Assembly: GCF_000308475.2 (NCBI RefSeq)
Contig: NZ_BAFT02000038.1
Coordinates: forward strand, 124,001 to 188,000
DNA: 64,000 nt
From: Nocardia brasiliensis NBRC 14402
GTDB lineage: Bacteria; Actinomycetota; Actinomycetes; Mycobacteriales; Mycobacteriaceae
Direction: 5' to 3'
Part shown: in pieces, positions 32,911 through 41,230 of the stretch
How the letters are laid out: each line of letters begins with the position of its first letter
How positions within the stretch are numbered: the stretch's first letter is position 1
Position numbers and translations under genes: made by a program
Notes under the pieces: model-generated
Seen by the model: the letters and a program-made list of their open reading frames with translations, nothing else
Told to the model about the DNA's origin: nothing
The model's database searches: none

Positions 32911-33794
32911 GCGACGTGTCCGTTGGCGTGGTGGGCGGCTATGGAGGGCGCGATGCCCAGTTCGGCACCTCGGGCGATGTAGTCGCGCATGGTTTGTTCG
33001 TAACGACCGACGATGAGCCCGTTGATCGATCGCAGTGGTCGCGGCAGGACCGTGTTGACGATCCGGACCGCTCGTGCGGCGAGCGCGAACCGGCGGTCGT
33101 GGCGGGCGGTCCACTCCATGCCGACCCGCTCGCGCAGGACCGGCGGGATCGTCGCACCGATCGCGAGCAGGACCAGCGGGCCGATCACCCACCGGGCGAC
33201 CGGGCGCCACAACCAGTTCGGCACCAGCGGCGGCGCCGCGGGTGCGCGCAATGTCTCGACCAGTTCGTGGAAGGTGGTGTGGTTTTCCAGCTTCTGTTCC
33301 ACGATGGTGGTGAACCATCGCTGGTAGGCCACATAGTCCGTCGGGAGCTCTCGGTCGGGAATCCCGAAATCGACCGCCGCCGCCCGCCAAGCCCGGAACA
33401 CCTCGTCGCGCTGGTCGGCGGTCAGCGGGCTGGCGAAGTGTTCGCGCCATTGCTCGCTGGCGTATCCGGCGGTGGCCAGCACCCAGTAGGAGGCTTCGGG
33501 GTGCCACGCATGGTAGCGGCGACCCCGATCATCGACACCGCCGATCCCGCGGTGCAACTGCCGCATCTGCGCGGCATAGCCATTGTCCTCGATCATCACC
33601 AAGGCCAGTACCGGCCACACCGACCGGGCCGCCCGGCCCCACGGATCGGTGCGGTAGTTCGAATACTGCCCGACACCGGCCCCGATCACCGGATGAGTCA
33701 CCTGCAACGCCAACGCGGTCGGCGCCAGCAGCAACAACCGCCAATCCGAGGCCAACTCCGCAGCCAGACCGCCGGGCCCGCTCGAGCGCGACAT
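32907..33794 (-). CDS. Oxygenase MpaB-family protein (DUF2236)
   Basis: The 295-residue protein has LLLLAPTALALQVTHPVIGA, QMRQLHRGIGGVDDRG, YHAWHPEASYWVLATAGY and IPPVLRERVGMEW. These histidines and the HPxA-type segments are typical of the MpaB/rubber-oxygenase (DUF2236) family, whose known members bind heme b and oxidise large hydrophobic substrates. The substrate here is unknown. It forms an overlapping pair with a thioesterase and is divergent from a TetR regulator, with a palindromic operator between. Confidence 0.8.
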   Translation of the reverse strand: MSRSSGPGGLAAELASDWRLLLLAPTALALQVTHPVIGAGVGQYSNYRTDPWGRAARSVWPVLALVMIEDNGYAAQMRQLHRGIGGVDDRGRRYHAWHPEASYWVLATAGYASEQWREHFASPLTADQRDEVFRAWRAAAVDFGIPDRELPTDYVAYQRWFTTIVEQKLENHTTFHELVETLRAPAAPPLVPNWLWRPVARWVIGPLVLLAIGATIPPVLRERVGMEWTARHDRRFALAARAVRIVNTVLPRPLRSINGLIVGRYEQTMRDYIARGAELGIAPSIAAHHANGHVA

Positions 33795-33819
33795 CAGACT
33801 CTCCCATCTGTCACAAACC

Positions 33820-33848
33820 GTTTCCAGATGATCATGCGATCAGGAAAC
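33820..33848. promoter_or_regulatory. Divergent operator: nested inverted repeat
   Basis: GTTTCC (33820-33825) with GGAAAC (33843-33848), and inside it TGATC (33829-33833) with GATCA (33838-33842), form a nested 29-base dyad. CAGATG (33824-33829, shifted by four bases) and CATCTG (33847-33852) extend it. It lies between the MpaB-family gene and the TetR gene, so it is the likely site of that TetR protein. Confidence 0.6.
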
Positions 33849-33862
33849 ATCTGTGTCAAGAT

Positions 33863-34513
33863 GTGGGGGTGGGAGTCACCGAAGGTCGCATCTACGGCGG
33901 ACAGACCCCGGCCGACCGGGCGGCGGCTCGCCGGGCCCGGTTGCTGGACGCCGGGCTGCAGGTGCTGGGCACCCCCGACCTGGGGCCGGTCACCGTGCGC
34001 AAGGTGATCGACGAATCCGGGCTCGCACCCCGCTACTTCTACGACCACTTCACCGACCTGGACCAATTACAACTGGCGGTGTTCGACCAACTGATCACCG
34101 AAGCCGAACACCTCGCCAAACTAGCTATGGTCACCGCTGCGCCCCGCAGTCGCGACCGCATCCGCGCCGTGCTCGAAGCCATGGTCGACCTGATGCTCGA
34201 CGACCCCCGCAAAGGTCGCGTCCTGCTCATGCAACCTGCGACTTCCCCCGTCCTGGGCCCCCGGTTCCACGCCGAAGTGCAACGCTTCGCCGACCTGCTG
34301 GCTCGCTACTCACCTGCCGCCTGGCGCGGCGCAGATCCCCACTCCCGCCCGGTTCGCGTCACCGCGCAGTTCGCCATCGGCGGCTTCACCGCAGCCTTGA
34401 CCGCCGTCCTCGCCGACGGCGTCCCCGTCGACCGTCGCCTTCTCGTCGACGATCTCACCGTGCTGTTCATCGGCCTCGGAACCGCCTTTCACAACCTCGA
34501 CCACACCCGCTGA
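33863..34513 (+). CDS. TetR-family transcriptional regulator
   Basis: The 216-residue protein has ARRARLLDAGLQVLGTPDLG, PVTVRKVIDESGLAPRYFYD and HFTDLDQLQLAVF (helix-turn-helix at residues 22-70). A long C-terminal helical domain ends with TVLFIGLGTAFHNL. The start is uncertain between GTG 33863 and GTG 33869; both lie just after the dyad at 33820-33848. The divergent MpaB-family/thioesterase pair is the likely target, which makes this a self-contained oxidation cassette. Confidence 0.85.
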   Translation: MGVGVTEGRIYGGQTPADRAAARRARLLDAGLQVLGTPDLGPVTVRKVIDESGLAPRYFYDHFTDLDQLQLAVFDQLITEAEHLAKLAMVTAAPRSRDRIRAVLEAMVDLMLDDPRKGRVLLMQPATSPVLGPRFHAEVQRFADLLARYSPAAWRGADPHSRPVRVTAQFAIGGFTAALTAVLADGVPVDRRLLVDDLTVLFIGLGTAFHNLDHTR

Positions 34514-34651
34514 CCGGACCTCGGCAACCAGCCCACGCATACGTTTGCCGCTCTCGGGGAGGGACAGCGCTCAACTCTCCACACAGGAGTAGAACGGAAC
34601 GAACTCCGTCCGGCCGTGATCCCGAACAATTCACCGAACCCTGCCAGCGGG

Positions 34652-34679
34652 TTGACGCAAGGCCCCTGTCTTGCGTCAA
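34652..34679. repeat. Perfect 10-bp inverted repeat beside the IS110 gene
   Basis: TTGACGCAAG (34652-34661) and CTTGCGTCAA (34670-34679) are perfect complements around an 8-base loop. The hairpin lies 77 bases beyond the 3' end of the IS110 transposase gene. It may be a terminator, part of the element end, or the structured target the element inserted beside. IS110 relatives often choose palindromic targets. Confidence 0.6.
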
Positions 34680-34756
34680 GTCGATGGCAGGATGCGACGG
34701 CGAGTTCGGTTGTCTGGCTCGCTCCTGAGAACGCGCTGTAATGGCTCCCCTCTATG

Positions 34757-35917
34757 TCAAGGCGTTGGGGTGGATGCGGGGTTAGCCTGGATGGCGGGTC
34801 CGGGATGTGGCTTGTCCGAAGGATCGGTGTGCGGGTTGGAACCGGTCGCGCTGGAGTCAGTAGCCGTTCCCGATTGCCCTCCCGGGCCTGCCCATTCACG
34901 ACGACGTTGATCAGCGAGCATTCGGGCGTAGACGACATTCGACAACCGCCGTTTGAGCGCCCGCAGTGCTTCCATCGAGGTTTTCCCGCCCGCTTTGCGG
35001 GCGTCGTAGTAGACCCGGCCGGTGGTGCGGTTGCGCAGCTGGACGATCGCCATGATGTGCAGGACCCGGTTGATTTTCCGGTTCCCGGCGCGAGAAAGCC
35101 GATGCCGTTGCTGATCACCGGAGGACGCGTCCAGTGGTGCGGTGCCGTTCCAGGACGCGAACCGGTCTCGATCCCGGAAACGGTGAACATCACCCGCATC
35201 AGCCAAAAGCCTTGCCGCGGAGGAAGGTCCGATGCCGTGGAGCTCCATCAATGTCGAGCCGCGGTCGGCGACCAGCTGGCACAGTTCTTTGTCGGCAGCT
35301 CTGGTTTTGCGGTCGATGGTTTCCAGGTCCTCGATCATCTCCATGATCAGGCGCAGTCGGACCCGCGCGGCCGCATCCGATGGGGTGACAGTGACGGCCA
35401 GCTCGCGGGCCTGGCGAGCGGAGAGAAACTGTTTGGCGCCACCAGGGATCAGCTCGAGCAGCAACCGGTGCAGCCGGCAGAGGGTTTCGGTGCGGGCGCG
35501 CCCCAGCTCGTCGCGGCGGTCGGCGAGCATGCCCAAAGCAACCAACTCCGGATCGGCGGTGACCCGGCGCAGATTCGGTGCGTGCAGGGCGGCGAGGGCG
35601 ACCGAGTGCGCGTCGACGGGATCGGTCTTGCGGCCGTTGCCGGTGGCGAATACCCGGACTTGGGCGGAGAGTTTGGCGGGGACGTCGATGACGGTTTCTC
35701 CGTCGTGGACCAGGCGGTGGGCGAGGTGGCGGCCAATGCCGTTGCAGCCTTCGACCGCCCAGACCCGCTTGGTGAATTGCTGTGCGGCGGTGAGCATATC
35801 GGTATAGCCGGCGGTGTCGGTGGCATATCTTCCGGTGGCCAGGATCCGGCCGGTGGGGTCGATGGCTTCGATGGTGGCCGAGCGTTTGTGTGGATCCATT
35901 CCGATGATGACGGTCAC
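34757..35917 (-). CDS. IS110-family transposase (full length)
   Basis: The 386-residue protein is complete. The N-terminal RuvC-like DEDD domain shows VIIGMDPHKRSATIEAID (first Asp), VWAVEGCNGIGRHLAHRL (Glu) and GRKTDPVDAHSVALAAL (Asp pair). The C-terminal Tnp domain has LMELHGIGPSSAARLLADAG, FASWNGTAPLDASSGDQQRH and LSRAGNRKINRVLHIMAIVQ with the conserved Ser. IS110 recombinases lack a DDE core and are directed by a structured RNA from the element's own non-coding end. The frame is undamaged, so the element may be active. The exact element ends are not identified. Confidence 0.93.
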   Translation of the reverse strand: MTVIIGMDPHKRSATIEAIDPTGRILATGRYATDTAGYTDMLTAAQQFTKRVWAVEGCNGIGRHLAHRLVHDGETVIDVPAKLSAQVRVFATGNGRKTDPVDAHSVALAALHAPNLRRVTADPELVALGMLADRRDELGRARTETLCRLHRLLLELIPGGAKQFLSARQARELAVTVTPSDAAARVRLRLIMEMIEDLETIDRKTRAADKELCQLVADRGSTLMELHGIGPSSAARLLADAGDVHRFRDRDRFASWNGTAPLDASSGDQQRHRLSRAGNRKINRVLHIMAIVQLRNRTTGRVYYDARKAGGKTSMEALRALKRRLSNVVYARMLADQRRREWAGPGGQSGTATDSSATGSNPHTDPSDKPHPGPAIQANPASTPTP

Positions 35918-36120
35918 CGCTGGTTCCTCCCGTAGTCGACATGGTGGTGTCCGTGCGGGAGGGCACCGCTAGTACGAGCTTGGGGCAGACCCCTCTTCAG
36001 CCACTCCCAGCACGGCACCCGATGGGAGGCAAGCCATTAGAGAGCCACACCAATACGACAGGCGGGCAGCCGAATAAAGGGAGCATCCCACCGGGCACCT
36101 AGACCTGATCCTGGCCGGGA
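35918..36120 (-). ncRNA. Candidate bridge (guide) RNA region of the IS110 element
   Basis: About 200 non-coding bases lie upstream of the transposase gene, where IS110-group elements encode their bridge RNA. The stretch has several self-complementary segments and no open frame. I infer function from position and from the known biology of the family. I have not identified the loops that pair with target and donor, nor the element end. Confidence 0.3.
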
Positions 36121-36455
36121 TCCGATCCTGACACCAGTCTCTTACTAGCCGCGACCCGCGCGGCTTGCAGCACCCCCACCCTCGGAGAGTGCACCGACAG
36201 GCCACGCGGCGGCGATACGCGAGCGATTGACGACGACAGAGCCTTGTGTTTGACTCGCAATAAAACCATTTGATTCAAAATAAAGGCAATGTGAGAGCTG
36301 GCCGATTCCGGCGGTCGGCGAGGCGACGCGGTGGCGATCGAGACGGGCCCCAGGCCACTTCGGCCACTGGCGCCGGCTCGTACGACCCGGGCCGGTCCTG
36401 CGAGCCGGCATCCTCGTTGTCCCGCACCAACATCCGAATCGACGATCGGAACGGA
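36121..36455. other. Gap between IS110 flank and DUF385-type gene
   Basis: No gene is supported here. Bases 36235-36295 are strikingly A/T-rich for this genome (runs such as CAATAAAACC and TTCAAAATAAAGG) and may hold a promoter for the gene at 36456 or mark old insertion debris. Confidence 0.35.
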
Positions 36456-36863
36456 ATGTTCGAGTACAACCCCGAAGTCATCGCCGAGTTCCGCGCCAAC
36501 AGCGGCCGGGTCGGCGGCCGATTCGCCACGTTCGATATGGCATTGCTGACCACCGTCGGCGCCCGGACCGGCCTGACGCGCATCAGCCCCGTCGTGTACT
36601 TCACCGACGGTGGCGACATTTTCGTCGTCGCCTCCGCCGCCGGTTCCGACCGGAATCCGGCCTGGTATCACAACCTCGTCGCCAACCCGGAACTCACCGT
36701 CGAGGTCGGCGCCGACAGCTACCGGGCCGAAGCGACGCCCACCGAGGGCGAGGAGCGCACCCGGCTGCTCGCGAAGGCCATAACCGTCCAACCGGGTTTC
36801 GCCGAGTTCGAGGCCAAGACACGGCGACGGATCCCGGTGCTGCGGATCACCCGAACCAGTTGA
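36456..36863 (+). CDS. Deazaflavin (F420)-dependent nitroreductase-family protein
   Basis: The 135-residue protein has FRANSGRVGGRFATFDMALL, TTVGARTGLTRISPVVYFTD, GGDIFVVASAAGSDRNPAWY and HNLVANPELTVEVG. This is the full pattern of DUF385/Ddn-type split-barrel proteins that use F420H2 to reduce nitro-compounds or quinones. ATG 36456 is chosen by family alignment; a longer frame to 36270 is Arg/Gly-rich and not family-like. It stands alone between two mobile elements, which suggests it may have moved with them. Confidence 0.8.
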   Translation: MFEYNPEVIAEFRANSGRVGGRFATFDMALLTTVGARTGLTRISPVVYFTDGGDIFVVASAAGSDRNPAWYHNLVANPELTVEVGADSYRAEATPTEGEERTRLLAKAITVQPGFAEFEAKTRRRIPVLRITRTS

Positions 36864-36924
36864 TTCGCGGCCTGGCCGCGGAACTTCCGAGCAACACCCC
36901 GTATCGCCGCATATCGCGTGTTCT

Positions 36925-37918
36925 CAGCCAGATTGCTCGTGGCTGTAGGCGCCCTTGGGTGTTCGGTCTCCGAGTGCTTGATGTGGACGGAGGGTGTTGT
37001 AGATGACGCGGAAGCGGTGTACTTCCATGTCCAGGGCCTCACCGTCGGCGATGACGCCGCGATCGGCGCCGGTGCCATGCCGGCCGACTCGCCGTGGGGG
37101 CCGAAGACCTCGGCCAGGCGCCGGTCGGTGCGCAGGTCGTTCAGTCCCAGGACATGCTCGGCTTCGGCAACGGCGAGTTGGAGGCATTTCAGTGCGTCGT
37201 GGCCCCTGCCATACCACATTTCGTCGGGTCGGCGGTGTCCGGAACACCTTGCGCCGCAACGCCGCCCACGACTTACGGTCCGCGCGAAATCCCGGCGGCA
37301 ACAGTAACCCGCGATGGCGTAGTGCCCGCTCGACCGTGGACGTCGACACCTCGTAACCGTCGGCGCGCATCGATGCCGCGATCTTGCGGTGCCCCCAGGC
37401 CGGCCACGCCTCGCCGTACTCCGCCGCGATCGGCTCGATCCGATCGCGTCGCGGTGACGGCCGCAGTGCACGTTGCGGCTCTCCGCCGCGCAGCCTGGCC
37501 AGCCGTCGGCGATAGGTGCGTTCCGGGATTCGGGCCAGTGGGGCGAACCTCGAAACCGGCAACCGTCGTGCCGCTCTCAGGGCTTCGAGGTCGACGAAGG
37601 GACACGTTCGACACCGCCGTGCCGCTGGATCCGAAGCTGCACCGCCGCCTCGGCTAGGGCGAGCTCGAGCTGCTCGTTCTCGATCCGCAACCGCCGCTCC
37701 TCCGCACCGCCACGGGCACCGGCGGGACCGCTCGGGCGCGGCTCGAGAGCTTTCGTACCCGCCTCCAGGAACGCCTGCCTCCACTACGACACCGCCACCG
37801 CGGATACGCCCCGCCGCCGAGCGGCCTCGGACACACTCATCTCACCACCCCTGAGCACCGATAGGACGATCCGCAGCTTGTCCTCGACCGGGATTCTGGT
37901 CCTCGCCGATCGCGACAT
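36925..37918 (-). mobile_element. Degraded IS3-family element without catalytic core
   Basis: OrfA begins at ATG 37918 (RIPVEDKLRIVLSVLRGGEM, SVSEAARRRGVSAVAVS). It is cut by an in-frame TAG at 37784-37786 where a Trp codon is expected (next residues WRQAFLEAG). OrfB shows the HTH_21 region (YGEAWPAWGHRKIAASMRAD, STSTVERALRHRGLLLPPGF) and the extreme C terminus (HRFRVIYNTLRPHQALGDRT). Most of the rve/DDE domain is deleted or frameshifted, leaving only DALKCLQLAVAEAEHVLG in another frame. The element is dead. Confidence 0.8.
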
Positions 37919-38009
37919 GGCGCTCCCTTCCGTGGGGATGAGTGGCCCGACCCTAAACCTGCGGATCCTGCCACCCATGATGACGCGATAGAGGCGCTAC
38001 TATTCGAAC

Positions 38010-38369
38010 ATGAGTTCGACATCAGAGTCTGGGGTGCCGCGCACGGAAGGTACGGAGCCTGAGCTGATCGAACCGGATGGGGTCGGGCATTATGCGGCTG
38101 CGGTCACTGTGCGGCCACGGCCGGTGTGGGTTCGATTGGATGCGATCGTGATTCGTGATCCAGGCACGCCCGAGCACACGAACGGGGCCGGAGTGATCAT
38201 GACCGGGGAGCGAGCAGGGTTGCTCACCCACTGGGTGCCGACGGTCGCCGGGGACTGGATGGGGCGGGTGACATTCAGCGTGCAATACGCCGACGGACGC
38301 CCTGACCTGGTAGTTCAAGGGCAACTGGTCCCGGCCTACGCCCTGCGCCCCCGCACCGACCAGCGCTGA
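38010..38369 (+). CDS. Hypothetical protein (119 aa)
   Basis: This is an acidic N terminus (SSTSESGVPRTEGTEPELIE) followed by a compact beta-rich part (VRPRPVWVRLDAIVIRDPGT, GERAGLLTHWVPTVAGDWMG, RVTFSVQYADG). No membrane segment, no signal peptide and no recognised family. It converges with polA; the gap between them holds a palindromic repeat. It begins about 90 bases from the start end of the IS3 remnant, so it may be an accessory gene. Confidence 0.5.
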   Translation: MSSTSESGVPRTEGTEPELIEPDGVGHYAAAVTVRPRPVWVRLDAIVIRDPGTPEHTNGAGVIMTGERAGLLTHWVPTVAGDWMGRVTFSVQYADGRPDLVVQGQLVPAYALRPRTDQR

Positions 38370-38395
38370 ACGCTCCACCCCGGCTCCTGGACACA

Positions 38396-38458
38396 TGATC
38401 ACGAGGAACTGGTGGCGGGAGCCTCTCGACCGATGCCGCCACCAGTTCCTCGTGATCA
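38396..38458. repeat. Dispersed palindromic repeat, copy 1
   Basis: Arms 38396-38418 and 38436-38458 are perfect 23-bp complements around a 17-base loop (GAGCCTCTCGACCGATG). The repeat lies between the convergent ends of the gene at 38369 and polA at 38486. A second copy with a similar loop is at 52388-52450. It could act as a bidirectional terminator or be a small mobile palindromic element. Confidence 0.85.
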
Positions 38459-38485
38459 ACCGACCAACACCCGCACCCCAGGAAA

Positions 38486-41230
38486 TCAGTGGGCGGCGGA
38501 GTCCCAGCTGCGGCCGGTGCCTACTGAGACGTCCAGGGGGACCGAGAGGTGGATGGCGGCTGACATCTGGGCTTTGGCGAGGGCTTCGAGGGTTTCCTTT
38601 TCGCCTTCGGCGACTTCGAAGAGGAGTTCGTCGTGGATTTGGAGGAGCATGCGGGAACGCAGGCCGGCTTCCTGGATCGCCTTGTGCACGTTGATCATCG
38701 CCACCTTGATGATGTCGGCGGCGGTGCCCTGGATGGGGGCGTTGAGGGCCATGCGCTCGGCGGCTTCGCGGCGTTGCCGGTTGCTGGAATCGAGGTCGGG
38801 CAGGTAGCGGCGGCGGCCGAAGAGGGTGGAGGTGTAGCCGACCTTGCGGGCCTGCTCGACCACCTCGTACAGGTAGTCGCGGATGCCGCCGAAGCGGTCG
38901 AAGTACACGTCCATCTGTTCTTTGGCCTCGGTGGTGCTGATCTTCAGCTGGGCGGCGAGGCCGTAGGAGCTGAGACCGTAGGCGAGACCGTACGACATGG
39001 CCTTGATGCGGCGGCGCAGTTCGGGCGTCACCTCGGCGAGCGGGATGTCGAACGCCTTGGAGGCGACGAACGTGTGCAGATCTTCACCCGAGTTGAAGGC
39101 TTCGATGAGGCCTTCGTCGCCGGACAGGTGCGCCATGATGCGCATCTCGATCTGGCTGTAGTCGGCGGTCATCAACGACTGGTAGCCGGAGCCGACGACG
39201 AACGTGTCGCGGATCTGCCTGCCGGTATCGGTGCGGATCGGGATGTTCTGCAGGTTCGGCTCGGTGGAGGAGAGCCGGCCGGTGGCGGCGATGGTCTGGT
39301 TGAACGTGGTGTGGATGCGGCCATCGTCGGCGACGCATTTGAGCAGACCGTCGACGGTCACCTTGAGCCGGGTCGCATCCCGGTGTTCGAGCAGGTGCTG
39401 CAGGAACGGATGCTCGGTCTTCTCGAACAGCGATTCCAGCGCGTCGGCGTCGGTGGTGTAGCCGGTCTTGGTGCGCTTGGTCTTCGGCATGTCGAGTTCG
39501 TCGAACAGCACCACTTGCAACTGCTTCGGGGAGCCGAGGTTGATCTGCTTGCCGATCACCTCGTAGGCGGCGTTGGCGGCCTCGTTCACCTTGTCGGCGA
39601 ACTGCCGCTGCAAGGTCTCCAGCTGGTCGGTGTCCACCGCGATGCCCGAATCCTCCAGCGTGGCAAGCACACTCAGCAGTGGCAGCTCCATGTCCGCGAG
39701 CAGCGGCACCGATTCGATCTGCTGGAGTTCGGTATCGAGCGCGTCGGCCAGATCGGCGACTGCCCGGGCGCGCAGCATCTCGGTTTGCGCGAGCTCGGCG
39801 TCGACCGTGTCCTCGTCGTCGAGCAGCGACAGCTGCGGGGTCTCGTCGGTCTCGGCGCGCAGTTCGCGCCGCAGATAACGCAGGGACAGGTCGTCGAGGT
39901 TGAAGCTACGCTGCCCGGGACGGACCAGGTACGCGGCGAGCGCGGTATCGCTGGTGAGTCCGCCGAGGGTCCAGCCGCGTCCGCGCAAAGCGTGCATCGC
40001 CGCCTTGGCCTCGTGCAGCGCCTTCGGCACGGCCGGATCGGCGAGCCAGGCGCCGAGTGCCGCTTCGTCTTCCGGGGTCAGGATCGCGACATCGATGTAG
40101 CCGCTCTCGCCGTCGCCCGCCGCGATGGCGAGCGCGCGCACGTCACCGTTACCGGGGGTGCCGCTGCCGACGATCGAAACGCCCTGCCGCACACCGGCTT
40201 TTGCGTGCTCGGCGAGCCAGTCCGCCACCGCGCCCACCTCGAGCGCGCCACCGCTGATCTCGAAGCCGGCCTCGGCCTCGGGCTCCTTCGGGGCCAGCGT
40301 CTCGAACAGCCGGTCCCGCAGCACGCGGAACTCCAGGTCGTCGAAGAGCTGGTGGATCTTGTTGCGGTCCCACGGCTGCTGCGCCAGCTGGTCGGGCGTG
40401 TAGGGCAATGGCACGTCGCGCACCATCTCGGTGAGCTGGCGGTTGAGCACCACGCTGCTGAGGTTCGCCCGCAGCGCGTCGCCCACCTTGCCCTTCACCT
40501 CGTCCACCTTGTCGACCAGGGTGTTCAGGTCGCCGTACTCACGAATCCATTTGGCGGCGGTCTTCTCCCCCACGCCGGGAATGCCGGGCAGGTTGTCGCT
40601 CGGGTCGCCGCGCAGGGCCGCGTAGTCCGGGTACTGGGACGGGGTGAGCTGGTATTTCGCGAACACCTCGTCGGGGGTGAACCGGGTGAGATCGGAGACG
40701 CCCTTGCGCGGGTAGAGCACCGTCACGTTGTCGTTGACCAGCTGGATCGCGTCACGGTCGCCGGAGACGATCAGCACCCGGAAACCCTCCGACACCGCCT
40801 GGGTGGTGAGCGTGGCGATGATGTCGTCGGCCTCGAAACCCTCGATGGCCATTACCGGGATGCCCATCGCGCCGAGCACGTCCTTGGTGAGTTCGACCTG
40901 CCCGCGGAACTCGTCCGGCGTCTGCGACCGGTTCGCCTTGTACTCCGGGTACGCCTCGGTGCGGAAGGTCTTGCGCGACACGTCGAACGCCGTCGCGATA
41001 TGCGTCGGCTTCTCGTCGCGCAGCAGGTTGATCAGCATCGCGGTGAAGCCGTACACCGCGTTGGTGGTCTGGCCCGTCACCGTTTTGAAGTTCTCCGCCG
41101 GTAGCGCGAAGAACGCGCGATAGGCGATCGAATGCCCGTCCAGCAACATCAGAGTCGGCCGGTCTCCCGGCGCGACTTCGCTGGTGGCGGACGCGGTGGC
41201 GGGACGCTGAGCAGTCGTGGGTGAACTCAC
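38486..41230 (-). CDS. polA: DNA polymerase I
   Basis: The 914-residue enzyme has an N-terminal 5'-nuclease domain (LMLLDGHSIAYRAFFALP, IPVMAIEGFEADDIIATL, YAALRGDPSDNLPGIPGVGE). The 3'-5' exonuclease-like domain has lost its acidic residues, as in mycobacterial PolA. The polymerase domain has motif A (TADYSQIEMRIMAHLSGD), B (RRIKAMSYGLAYGLSSYG) and C (LLQIHDELLFEVAEG). It fills gaps after replication and repair. GTG 41230 is preferred over a start at 41260. A TAGACT hexamer ending 7 bases before it suggests a leaderless message. Confidence 0.96.
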   Translation of the reverse strand: MSSPTTAQRPATASATSEVAPGDRPTLMLLDGHSIAYRAFFALPAENFKTVTGQTTNAVYGFTAMLINLLRDEKPTHIATAFDVSRKTFRTEAYPEYKANRSQTPDEFRGQVELTKDVLGAMGIPVMAIEGFEADDIIATLTTQAVSEGFRVLIVSGDRDAIQLVNDNVTVLYPRKGVSDLTRFTPDEVFAKYQLTPSQYPDYAALRGDPSDNLPGIPGVGEKTAAKWIREYGDLNTLVDKVDEVKGKVGDALRANLSSVVLNRQLTEMVRDVPLPYTPDQLAQQPWDRNKIHQLFDDLEFRVLRDRLFETLAPKEPEAEAGFEISGGALEVGAVADWLAEHAKAGVRQGVSIVGSGTPGNGDVRALAIAAGDGESGYIDVAILTPEDEAALGAWLADPAVPKALHEAKAAMHALRGRGWTLGGLTSDTALAAYLVRPGQRSFNLDDLSLRYLRRELRAETDETPQLSLLDDEDTVDAELAQTEMLRARAVADLADALDTELQQIESVPLLADMELPLLSVLATLEDSGIAVDTDQLETLQRQFADKVNEAANAAYEVIGKQINLGSPKQLQVVLFDELDMPKTKRTKTGYTTDADALESLFEKTEHPFLQHLLEHRDATRLKVTVDGLLKCVADDGRIHTTFNQTIAATGRLSSTEPNLQNIPIRTDTGRQIRDTFVVGSGYQSLMTADYSQIEMRIMAHLSGDEGLIEAFNSGEDLHTFVASKAFDIPLAEVTPELRRRIKAMSYGLAYGLSSYGLAAQLKISTTEAKEQMDVYFDRFGGIRDYLYEVVEQARKVGYTSTLFGRRRYLPDLDSSNRQRREAAERMALNAPIQGTAADIIKVAMINVHKAIQEAGLRSRMLLQIHDELLFEVAEGEKETLEALAKAQMSAAIHLSVPLDVSVGTGRSWDSAAH

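Noticed and set aside
38633..41104. An 823-codon open frame on the plus strand antisense to polA
   Set aside because: It is the mirror of a GC-rich, well-supported gene. The peptide is Gly/Val/His-rich with no family motifs.
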